From positions 79,464,044 to 79,528,043 of the forward strand of contig NW_026947486.1 of the NCBI RefSeq assembly GCF_034190915.1: 64,000 nucleotides of DNA. The letters run 5' to 3'. This document shows, piece after piece, positions 22,101-32,749 of this stretch (position 1 is the first letter of the stretch; each line of letters starts with the position of its first letter). The translations under genes were made by a program, and so were the position numbers. Below the pieces are notes generated by a model, which saw nothing but the letters and a program-made list of their open reading frames with translations, searched no databases and was not told the DNA's origin. This DNA comes from Cavia porcellus (lineage: Eukaryota > Chordata > Mammalia > Rodentia > Caviidae).

Positions 22101-24790
22101 CCAACAGTCTTCAAACTCTTTATTGAAATTGAAAGGGAAGCACCTAACTCATTCTTGGAGGCAAGTATTTATCTGACACCTAAACTAGAGAAAGATCCCA
22201 CCAGAATGGAAAACTACAAGGCAATCTCCCTAATGAAAATAGATGCAAAAATTCTCAACAAAATACTAGCAAACAATGCAGCAAATCATCAAGAAGATTA
22301 TACATCATGACCAAGTGGAATTTTTCCCAGGAATGCAAAAATGATTCAATGTAGGCAAATCAATAAATGTAATACACCACATCAACAGAGCCAAAGACAA
22401 AAATCACATTATTGTCTCAATAGATCCAGACAAAATCCAACACTCATTCATGATTTAAAAAAAAAAAAAGAAACCAGAAAAACTAATCTCTACCTCAACC
22501 TGATAAAGACCATTATGACAGACCAACAGCCAACATCATACTAAATGGACAAAAACTGAAAACTTTCACTCTAAAATCAGGAACAAGATAAAGGATGCCC
22601 ACTATCATCAGTCCTATTCAATAAACTTCTGGAAACATTAGCCAGAGCAATTACACAAGAGGAACAAATGAAAGGAATAAAGATAGGAAAGGAAGAAGTT
22701 AAATTACCACTAGTTGCAGATAACATGGTACTCTATAAAAGACCGCAAAAACTCCACCAAAAGACTACTAGAGGTAATAAGCAAGTTCATCAGTGTAGCT
22801 GGATACAAACTCAACATTTAAAAATCAATAATAGCATTCTTGTACACAAATAACAAATTCACTGAGAAAAATCATGGAAATAATACCTTTCACAATAGCA
22901 TCCAAAAAATGAAATACTTAGGATGTAATCTAACAAGTGATGTAAAACATCTACATATTGAAAGCTATAGTAGTCTTTAAAAGGAGATTGAAGAGGATAT
23001 CATAAAATGGAAAGATATCCCTTCCTCTTGGATATGAATAACCAACACTGTGAAAATGGCCATACTCCCAAAACAGTTATACAAGTTTAATACAATTCTA
23101 ATCAAAATACCACTAGCATAACTCACAGAGAAAACAGTTCTAAAATTCATTTGGAAACAGAAGAGCCCTAGAATAGCAAAGGCAATCCTGGGCAACAAAG
23201 TCAGGATCTTACTTAGGGAGCATCACACAACCTGACTTGAAATTGTATTACAAAGCTACTGTGATAAAATCATCATGGTCCTGGAAAAAAAAACAGACAA
23301 GAGGATCAGTGGAACAGATTAGAAGACACAAACACAACTACAAGGACACTCAGCTACCTTATCTTTGACAAAGGGGACAACAAATTCACTGGAAGAAAGA
23401 TAGCCTCCTTAATAAATAGTGCTGGAAAAATGGTCTTCCCACATGCCAAAGACCAAAGCTAGCTTCATTTCTATCACCATGCACTAAAACTAAAGTCAAA
23501 ATGGATCAAGGACCTAAATATTAAAACAGAAATACTAAATCTACTGGAAGATAAGGTAGGTAAAAATGTTGAAGACATAGGAATAGGCCAAGAATTCACA
23601 AACAGAATGCAAACGGCACAGAAGTACTTCATATAATTAACAACTGGGATCTCATCTTATTAAAAAATTTTTTCACATCAAAATAAATCACTAACAGAGT
23701 GAAAAGAAAACTAAAAGAATGGGAAAAAGTTTAGTCAAGTATGCCTCAGACAAATGACTTATATCTAGGACATACAAAGAATTGAAAAACATCAGCCCCC
23801 CGCCAATTCAAAGACCCAATCCAAAAATGGGCATCTGAGATGAACATGCACTTCTCAGATAAAGAAGTACAAACGGTAAACAAATATTTGAAGAAATGTT
23901 CAGTATCATTTGTCATTTGAGAAATGGAAATTAAAATAACACCAAGATTCCATCTCACTCCAGAAAAAATGGCTGTCATCAAGTAAATAAACCAATAACA
24001 AATATTGGCAGGGTGGTGGGGAAAGGAACTCTTCTGCACTGTTGGTGGGAGTGTAGACTGATAAAACCACTGTGGAAATCAGTGTGGATATTCCTCAAAA
24101 AACTAGAAATGGAGGTCTCATTCAATCCAGCTATTCCCCTTCTGGGTATTTTTCCAGAAGAGCTGAAAATATCATGACACAGTGATATATGTGCACTCAT
24201 GTTTATAGCAGCACAATTTGTAATAACTAAATCTTGGAAGCAACCCAAATGCCCGTCAACCATGGAATGGATAAAAAAGATGTAGTATTTTTATACAATG
24301 CAATATTATTCAGCTATCAAAAAGGATAAACTTGAGGCCTTTATAGGTAAATGGATGCAACTAGAGACCATACTCATAAGTGAAATACAGCAGACTTGTA
24401 TGCGCAAATATTGTATTGTCTCCCTAGTGTAAATAAAAAAGTAAGATCCAAACTGTACCATAGATATTGTGAAAATGAAAGGGAAAGAAAGTGCTCAAAA
24501 GGAAAGAACAACTAGAATAGAACAGAGAAAAGGAAGGGAAATACACACACACACAAGATAGATAACTATACTACTAATCTCTGTTAGTTCATCAAAAAGA
24601 ACTGTTTGTGTTTTCATTGTCTGATTGTTTGATCATTTTTATGCCTAAATCTTGTAATCTGAACAACTACCTTGAAGATAACAATATGCAATATACTAAC
24701 TAGTGTCAATTTCCTATTTTTTTGAAATTCTGTATCATTTTTATCCTTTTTTTGTTTTGTTTTAAAATTAAAAAAAGAATAAATAAATAA
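18451..24790 (+). mobile_element. Near full-length, inactive L1
   Basis: It opens GGAGCTAAGATGGTGGAATG, like other mammalian L1 5' ends. The 5' UTR runs to about 19980 with a (CT)n tract. Decayed ORF1 follows to about 20990 (phrases such as ATAGCCGGGCATATCATAGT and CAGGACTGTAAAACGTTTTG). ORF2 occupies about 21060-24420: GGTTCTTTGAAAGAATAAAC (21730), the FDKIQ-type region near 22430, the KMAILPKQLYKFN-type region at 23055-23090, and the C-terminal block near 24290. The 3' UTR ends in AAATAAATAATAAATAAA. Stops and frameshifts are frequent. Much of the endonuclease-coding region seems lost near 21540-21590. Confidence 0.85.
19141..19193. repeat. (CT)n microsatellite in L1 5' UTR
   Basis: About 26 CT units, at the same place in the L1 5' UTR as the GAA/GGA tract of the L1 at 1-1357. 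Confidence 0.97.
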
Positions 24791-24811
24791 TAAATAAACT
24801 GAGTAAAGTGA

Positions 24812-25050
24812 TTTTGGTGTATAGTTTCAATGTGTTCAGTCCATGGTTGGCCGGCTCCATTACAGAAACTGCATGGTAAAGGAAATTAGCTGGCTCTCAT
24901 GGAACCCAGGAAGCACAGTAGGAAGAGAGGAGCCAGTAACAAAAATTTCCAGCTTAGGCCCTAAGTGACCCTCCATTTCTGACCAGGACTTACCTCATGA
25001 GTCTTTTCAGGGATATTTTAGATTTAAATCACAACACAGTAGTCAAATTC
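24812..25050 (-). mobile_element. MaLR-type LTR fragment
   Basis: TTCAGTCCATGGTTGGCCGG and CTCCATTACAGAAACTGCATGG resemble the same stretch of the LTRs at 42934 and 52043 (CAGTCCATAGTCAACTGGCTCC). Both ends are missing. Confidence 0.45.
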
Positions 25051-25223
25051 ATAGAAATGGAAAGTTGGATGGCTGTTATCAGGTGCCAAGAGCAAGAAGA
25101 AATTGGGAGTTGTTGCTTAATAAATACAGTTTCAGTTTTCTGACGATGAAAAGTGCTCTGCAGAGCTGTTTCACAATATTGTGCATGTACTTACTCCTGA
25201 ATTGTACACCTAAAAGTGATTAA

Positions 25224-25317
25224 GATGGCCTGGGAATTTAGTTCAATGGGAGAGAAATCACCTGACATGCATGAGGCCTTGAGTCTGATTCTCAGCAAAT
25301 AATAATAATAATAATAG
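25224..25317 (+). mobile_element. ID SINE with AAT-rich tail
   Basis: GGCCTGGGAATTTAGTTCAA, ACATGCATGAGGCCTTGAGT and TTCTCAGCAA, followed by (AAT)6. Confidence 0.8.
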
Positions 25318-25413
25318 AATTATAAAGGTTATAATGCTAAATTTGATTATATACGATCATGTTTCTTACCATATGTATCCATACACGTGTGTGTGTGCAT
25401 GCATATGTGTTGT

Positions 25414-25592
25414 ACTGGAGATTGAATCCAGACCCAGGACCTTCATACTGAGCTATAACCCAATCATTTTTTGAGACATGATCTCACTAAATTGTTAAGT
25501 TGCCCAGTCTGGACTTGAACTCATGATCATCCTTCTTCTTCCGCATAGAGTGTTGGGATTATAGGCATGTGCCACCAAACCTAGCAACACAT
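25414..25592 (-). mobile_element. B1-ID dimeric SINE
   Basis: Reading minus to plus, a reversed ID (GGAGATTGAATCCAGACCC ... CTGAGCTATAACCC) is followed by a reversed B1 (TGAGACATGATCTCACTAAA ... GGGATTATAGGCATGTGCCA). This is the same B1-then-ID order in sense as at 4049. Confidence 0.83.
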
Positions 25593-26400
25593 TTCACTAG
25601 ACCTCTGAAATCTCTTCACAGCATTCCTTTTCAATCGACTTCCCTTGCTCCAAAACTTCCTTCTGATTCTTCAACCCTCTAAATCTCCTATTCCTATTCT
25701 TTCCCCAGAATCTTTACCCTAACAGCCTTCAACCCACAAGCTCCCGTAATTAGTCCTCCCACCCCTATTCAAGATTGCATTTATCTTAATGAACCAGACA
25801 TGTAGACCAGGTAAGCTGCTTAGTTTTGGATAATTTCCAGTCCTTCCTGTCAGGCACTGCAATGGCATATTCTAAAACTCGCTATGTTAGAAGGTAGAAA
25901 TAGTTTTAGAACAGTATTATGCTTAAGACTAAAGTCTTTAGGAACTACAGTACCTCCAAAGGGAAGAGGTAAAAGTTGATAGACTTGGCTAAAACTATCA
26001 GTCAATATTGGTGATAGGTTATTTCGTTTGTCCAAAACACAGTCACTATTATGAAACCAAATAGCCCACAAATTAAGGGTCAATTAGTTGGATCAGTGAT
26101 CTACAATTACCAAACACCTGTCCTAATAATTAATGGAAGTCAGAATAGGTAAAACTGATTCAAATCCATATTTAAAGTGTCAGCTTTGCATAACAGAGTC
26201 AGGACCAGAGAAGTCCAACTTTGAATGTCAACTAGGCATAGTATTCTAAATTATTCTGCCACTGGTAGTTTTCTGAATGTCCCAGGCAATATCTAGAACG
26301 GGGCTTCCTCTCTTTGTGACCACAAGACTAGCTTTAAGGAAATAAACTTGTGTAGTCACACAGATCTCACCTAACTCCTAACTCAGAAAAGCCTCGGTTT
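25593..26400. other. Unassigned sequence
   Basis: I recognise no gene. A C/T-rich stretch at 25610-25760 has no assigned family. The 77-residue minus frame at 25850-26083 has no recognisable domain. Confidence 0.5.
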
Positions 26401-26414
26401 GATTTGATGCTTTC

Positions 26415-26415
26415 T

Positions 26416-26463
<48 letters not shown>

Positions 26464-26540
26464 CGGTACCGGGGATCGAACTTATGACCACATGCTTGCA
26501 AGACAGGTGCTTATGCTGCTGAGCTAAGTCCGCAGCCCCA
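26415..26540 (-). mobile_element. Young ID SINE with long homopolymer tail
   Basis: A tail of 44 T (26417-26460) is followed by reversed ID text TCGGTACCGGGGATCGAAC to GCTGAGCTAAGTCCGCAGCC. A perfect 14-bp target duplication GATTTGATGCTTTC lies at 26401-26414 and 26541-26554. The long pure tail and perfect duplication indicate a recent insertion. Confidence 0.96.
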
Positions 26541-26554
26541 GATTTGATGCTTTC

Positions 26555-27424
26555 ATCATCTTGAAATTCTTAATAATTTTATCTTTAAACTCTTGCTATT
26601 TTATGTGATATCCAAGAGGGATAGTAGATTGTGCACATAAGCAGAAAAGAGATGTCCGACAAAGGAAAAAGCTTTTATATTTTAGTGCCTTTGATATCAA
26701 TTTTTCTTGTTTTTGAAAAATATTTTCTTTAATGCACTGGGTTCAGATTGTTATGTAGCCAATACTACATAACCATCACATTTTCCCTGAAACCAAAGAC
26801 ACCTCAACCTGGCACCTAAAATACCTCAATAACTATCTCAAACTAGTCATCTGCTAGACAGGAGGAACTACTTTGTGCTCTTTTTCTGCCCTTAATTTCA
26901 CAAAATATCTTTATTAGAAATAAGAAAATAAGGTTAAATAAAATAAAGTACATAAAAATAGGTATTAATCCCAAGACCCAAAGATAATCACTTTTACTAT
27001 TTTGGCATTTATTCTATGTATATATACACACACTAATTTATGTAAAAACAGATTATAATAAACCACACAGCTTTTAGTAATCTTATTCAATAGGCTAACA
27101 TATTGCAGATATCTCAATGTCACTAAATATACATATTATTTTATTTTTGTAAGTAAATTAAAATAATGTTAAGTCATTTGAGAAAGACATTAGGCAATGC
27201 AGAAATGTGAGAATTCTACCTAATCCCACCACCCACCACCCACAGATAATTACTAACAATTTGGTGCAGGAACTTTGAAACTTCTTTCTATGTATGTATA
27301 TATAATATATATGAAACATAAGTTATATACACATATTTCAGCAAAATGAAATCATAATTTTTTATTTTTCTATAGAACATAGATATATTTTCATGTAAAT
27401 ATAGAATTACATACGCTTTTACAC
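26555..27424. other. Old interspersed-repeat-like AT-rich region
   Basis: Two similar phrases, CCCAAGACCCAAAGATAATCACTTTTAC (about 26970) and CCACCACCCACAGATAATTAC (about 27227), each lead into TCTATGTATATATA-type text. This suggests two copies of an ancient mammalian repeat that I cannot name. No gene seen. Confidence 0.4.
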
Positions 27425-28648
27425 AAATTTGTTCTTCTGTCTCCATAGGTCTTAACATGTTGTATCTTATTGGATTTTATTATATGTGATAGTATAAACA
27501 AAAACTTTTATAGACAAGGAGATTATACAGAAACCATTGTTCATTTTCTGTTAGTTGATTCTAAATACCCTGTAATACTGTCATTCTCTTGAATGGTTTT
27601 ACATTGTTTTGATATATTTGATGCTACAGTATACGAAGTTATACTCAAAGATTTCAAGGAAAGAGACAATATGGTAACTACTTTTATGTTGGGATTATCT
27701 TGTAGTGAAATACTATTTTGCTTAAATGATTATGTTTTGATCTGCGCTGTTTTTTTGTTATGCCCTCTTTTATCTCAATCTCCATTTTATTATTTACTTT
27801 TTTACTTTTATCCTTTTAATTAAGGGAAAATAAATTTTAAAAATAACAGGATATATTATAGTAACCCACTTTAATTTTCTGTTAACTTGATTTGAAGCCC
27901 TGTATTGCTCTCACCATCTTGTTTTGACTGACGTTCCTCTACTCTGTTTTGCTTGATAGTACCAGGTTCGAAAGTTTAGGCAACAGCTGTGAAGATAGTG
28001 GGATTCATTATGACACCCATTCTGGTTGACTATTATCTACTTTTGAAGACCTGTAATGTTTCGCATGTTTTGGTTTTGTTAGTTTGGTTCTTTACTGTTT
28101 TGTTCAATTTTATTATAACTGATGATATAGGTAATTCTATTTGAGATAGCGGGAGGCATTATTGTAACCATTGTTGATCACCTTGTATTATGTTTTTACA
28201 TTATCTATTATGTCCACCCTTTTGATTTGACCGACTCTGTTCTGTTATGTCACATTTGGTTTTACTCTCTTCCAAAAAAAGTAATAAGAACCGTGGGAGT
28301 AATAAAACCCAAAATGTGTAATAGTCATTGTACAAAAGAGAGGAAAATAAAGTGCTCTAAATGATATAACTGCATGTATATTTAAGTGTATAAGATAGAC
28401 AATGATATTACTGAGTTTTGTTGGATCATTGAACAGAACTGTTTGCAGTCTCACTGTTTGGATGTCCACTTTGTATGCTTTAATTTTGGAACTTGAACAA
28501 ATATTTCTAAGATGACAATATGTAATCCAGTAACTGGTGATTTCCTACTGTTTATTTTTTTTTTCTGAAATTCTGTATAACTTGTACCCTTTTTCTGCTT
28601 TTTTTCTCTTTTTCTCCCTAAATACAATAAAAAAACAAAGAAAAAAAA
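27425..28648 (+). mobile_element. Element E, copy 2: five degenerate ~150-bp units plus L1-type 3' UTR
   Basis: The phrase CCTGTAATxCT or a variant recurs at 27569, 27740, 27899, 28050 and 28181. A second phrase (GGATAxxATTATxGTAACCCA-like) recurs at 27519, 27662, 27848, 27999 and 28151. This gives a tandem period of roughly 130-185 bp. A pyrimidine-rich spacer lies near 27760-27820. From about 28305 it resembles the L1 3' UTR (CCCAAAATGTGTAATAG) and ends in an A-rich tail at 28621-28648. No L1 ORF is present. It is inverted relative to copy 1, with 10.5 kb between them. Confidence 0.65.
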
Positions 28649-28721
28649 GACCATCTTCCACTTAATATTCCCCAACCTGACACTAGGTCTTACATATCTT
28701 TATCTTGTTTTCTGATATGTG

Positions 28722-28803
28722 GTTATCACTATGGTGCTCAGGCTGGCCTCAAATTCCTAGGTTCAAGTATCTGGGACTACAGATGTGTACAACTATACCT
28801 AGT
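28722..28803 (-). mobile_element. B1 SINE fragment
   Basis: TGCTCAGGCTGGCCTCAAAT and GGGACTACAGATGTGTACAAC are reversed B1 text. Confidence 0.7.
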
Positions 28804-29956
28804 TCTCTTATTCTTGTTAACAATTATAAAGCATTTATTATAAAGTAACCACTCCTCAAATGATAAACTTTTAGGTTATTTCCAGTTTTTCAATTCTTAA
28901 AAATGCTATAATGGAAACTTGATCTGATTCAGAGCTCAGTTGACAAAAATTTACCTTGAAAATTTTTCTTTAAATCAATCAGTGTACATATCCTGGACCC
29001 TTGTCCAGTTATTTCTTTAGAATCAATTGCTAGAAGTATGATGACTGGATTAAAGTTTATGTACATGACATTTACATTTGATAATCATACTGTACAGCTA
29101 TGTATAGTTTCTTTATTTGCTCCTATCTGAAGTTTATCATGAATCCCTTACCTTTCTGTATGATAGCATATATTATTTATAGACATATATGTAGGCATTC
29201 AGACTGAAACCTGAGAAAGATGCTTTTGACTACTCAAGTTTAAACAATACTTTCTATTTGAAATAATATCCTCTGAGTAAATGTTCTGGTTCTCAAGTTT
29301 TATGTTTCTCCTTCCCAAGATGTTATTATAGCAATGGAGGGGACACTCTGGCCACTGGCTATCCTTTAGTTCTCTTCTGGTCTTTCCTTCTATGTTTTAT
29401 CTGGGCATTTTCTGAAGTCTATGGAGGCTGGGGCTGGAGTCTGCACCTCGTCCAGTCTCTGATACTGATGATTTACATTTTTTGGTTCTATCATGTGACA
29501 CCCTCATCATTGCTTATTGATATGAGTATACACACAGGCATGACTCCTGCCCCAAAACTTACCTTCAGAAATTGGTCACCCACAGCCTCTGCTTTGTATC
29601 TGCCCATCCCGCTATCATTTGGAAAGTAGGTGGATCCATGTCCCAGTAGCTTTCTAATGCTTTCTATACGCTCCAACTATGCCAATCTTAGTTTGGGGAA
29701 AAACTAGGGATATTTTTCCCACTTGCAACTCAATAAAATTTCACACTGCTTTTAGCTTCTTATCTGGGTGGCATCATGCTGTATGTGGTACTTCTCTAGA
29801 GGAGCCTGCCATTCTCCTAGCTTGCACTTGGGAATTCAAAAGACCAGCTCTAGTGCCCTAGGAATCTCCCAAACTTACTTGGAATCACTTGCTTTTCCTT
29901 TCTGTGAAGTCTCCTCTCAGAACCATATGGGCCTTTACTTCCTTTTCCTATATGAA
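28804..29956. other. Unassigned sequence
   Basis: 28840-28910 (TTTTAGGTTATTTCCAGTTTTT) looks like the far half of an ancient repeat that element E may have split. The rest, including a GC-richer part at 29340-29950, has no recognised gene. Frames at 29679-29980 lack recognisable domains. Confidence 0.45.
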
Positions 29957-30312
29957 TGTCTTAGTCATTTTCCTAGTTAGTGAGATACAATACCCAGCAC
30001 CTATGATTTAAGGAATAAGAGGTTTCTTTGGGCTCACAGTTTAATTTATAGTCAGCCTGCTCCAAGGCAGAACAGCATGGCAGAGAGGCATAGTGGAGGT
30101 AAAGCTGTTTACCTTTTAAAGTCCAGGAAGCAGAAAGAAAAGGGAGGAACCAGGAAAAGGGATGTACCCCACCAAGTCATGCCATTTCTAACCAGGTCTC
30201 ACCTCTTAACATCGCATTTAGCTATTATGCCCTCATAAGTCAATCACCTTTCAGAAGCCCTCTCTATGAGCACATGAGAATTTGGGGAAACAACTAGATA
30301 TAAACCATAACA
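29957..30312 (-). mobile_element. MaLR-type solo LTR
   Basis: Left end TGTCTTAGTCATTTT, interior AAGAGGTTTCTTTGGGCTCAC and CAGGTCTCACCTCTTAACAT, right end ACTAGATATAAACCATAACA. In sense this reads TG...CA. It is a relative of the LTRs at 42934 and 52043. Confidence 0.75.
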
Positions 30313-30984
30313 ATAGACAAGCAAAATGTTCTTTCCTTCTCACAGTGGCATTCTCACACTATTAACTGGGAACTTGATAATAAGTTATCATAATAGCAAA
30401 GGGTGAAATACATTGCAAACTAGTTCAAAACTATTATCCATGTCTTGTACACTCGAGAGACTTAATATATATTATCAGATTCTCCATAAAATACAGCACC
30501 AATTTAAATCTCTATACAAGTATGAAATTATGCTTTCCTATAGTCCTTTAACAGTAAATGCTAAACATGATCAATCTCTTGTGCAAAATCTTATCTCAAT
30601 CTTTTAAAGTATATCACTTTGAGTAGCGGTAAAGTTGACGTCTCTTGATAGTTTCATTTATTCTTTTGTGGATTTCCTGTTTATTATATTTCCCCGTTAT
30701 TCTACTGGCCTCAATATTTTTCTTAGTGGTTTATGAGAGTTCTATCTGTTGTGAGATTATTAACACGTTTGCCATATGACTTTATTTTATCTGATACTCC
30801 TTGCTTTTTAAAATTTCAAAGTTTTGAAACTTATCTTTTTTCTTTTTCTGTCCTCTGATTTGTGTTCTTGCATAGAAAGGTCTACATACTTATGTAAATA
30901 TATATGTACATGTTATGTTGTACTTGGATGTTTTAAAGTTTTCATTTTGAGTATTTAATATATTTGAATTTTTCTTTTAGTGCA
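30313..30984. other. Unassigned AT-rich sequence
   Basis: No gene, RNA or confident repeat seen. Confidence 0.5.
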
Positions 30985-31120
30985 AATTATCCAGGTATGG
31001 TGGCAAACATCTGTAACCTCAGTACTTGGGAGGCTAAGACATGAGTTTGAGGTCAGCCTGGGCTACATAACTGAGTTCAAGGCTACATAGTAAGACCTTG
31101 TATCCTCCTCTCAAAAAAAG
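30985..31120 (+). mobile_element. B1 SINE
   Basis: CCAGGTATGGTGGCAAACAT, ACTTGGGAGGCTAAGACATG and GGTCAGCCTGGGCTACATAA, with an A-rich end at 31113-31119. Confidence 0.88.
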
Positions 31121-32749
31121 TAAGACTTTTTTCCAAATGACAAGCTGTCCTAATAGTCTATACACTTTGTAAAAAAGAAAAATATATTGCTTTTAATTTT
31201 CCAAAATACTATCGAGTCAATGTAGTTACTATGACCAACACAAACTTCTATTATTTCTGACAATACATAAACTTTAATAAATGTAGATCTAACCAGAATT
31301 CAATCTTCTAGGCCCACAGTTACCTATATTTAAGTGAGTGGCAAAAACAAGGGGCCCTTTCACATATATCTTGGAGAGGTAAAACATCTGATAACGCTGT
31401 CTGCCCTGTGTCACTCACTCTGATCATTTTCCAAACACCAATAAGTAAGATTCCTTATATTCTTCTTATCAGAGTTTCATTTGTCTTGAGGAACTTCCTC
31501 AGCTTCAACTGTCGCAGTATCATCCTGAGTGGACCCAGAGATAATTATTTTAGAAAATGAAAAAGGCAATTTCACTTTGTCTGGTACATTACTGTGTTGG
31601 ACAAAGTACTGACTATCTTGGAGTGGAAACCCCCTGCACTATTAAGGACATTGACCAGTTACTGGAATTCCCCTAGTTTTCTACCCTAACAACCCTAACA
31701 AGCCTTCTCAAAAATAAGGAATTCTTTCTATTTTATCTTGGTTGTGACATGCCTCCCAGACTGCAATACATTGGAAAAATTCAGAGCCACATGAGCCCCG
31801 AGCTCCATCCACCTTAGCAAACTGTGGCATGCTTCACCACAAGATTAACTTCAGTTAATATTAGCCATGTGACATGAGGAAAGCTTGTATGAGACATCAG
31901 TTAAAGAGGAACCAGAGCTTGTGCCCAAATATCAACACTGATAAATCATGGACACTGCTCAGTTACCAGACACAAGTAAATGCTGCCAAAATTAAGACTG
32001 TTCTCATCATCAATATGGTATAATAGAAATGGTTCTACTATGCAAAGTTTCAAGAGAGGGCAAGTTCCTGAAGAAGTGTGTAATCATGAAGACCAAATTC
32101 TTCAGCAGAAACGCAAGGAAAATATTTAGAATGTTAAAGGGGAAGACACTTCTTTGTGCCTTGATGTCACACAGGATGCTCATTAAATATTAACAAATGC
32201 CTTCCAAAACAAGGAGGAATACTTAGAGGAAGACAGGAAGGAGGAAAAATGCTTTTATCTAGTCCTTGGTTGCAGACACACCATGCTAAAGTCTGAAATC
32301 CCTGTTACTTCTGCCTTTATCCTATCCCAAAGTGCTTCTAAATTACTAAAACCAAGCTTTAATTCTATGCAAAGAACTATTTAGTAACATATTTCTTTAG
32401 AAATATATTACCTTTCTCATGTCTACTTTTAAAGGAAACTGGTTTTGATCAAAATTAAATAAATAGCTTTCCTTTGGAATTTTACCTCACAGGCCAAAGG
32501 CTGTACACAACAGACTCTTCCACAGATGGCTGCTCAGCACACCTGCTGCTTTCATGAGCAGAGGGACGCCTAACTAGTAAATCCCCAAGTCCTCTAACTT
32601 TAGTTACAAGTTTTAAACTCATCTGTCCTTATGCCTACTTGGCCGTGGGCCACTTGGATGTAGGTACTTGAGATGAAAGAAACTGAAATTTGGAAGTCAA
32701 GAAAAAAAAAAAAAACAGAACAGAAACAAGAAGACTAAGAATCTGTGGC
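31121..32749. other. Unassigned sequence
   Basis: About 1.6 kb with no recognised gene or repeat family. Parts (31320-31560, 31740-31960) have balanced composition and could be old LTR or DNA-transposon sequence. I cannot support a name. Confidence 0.45.
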
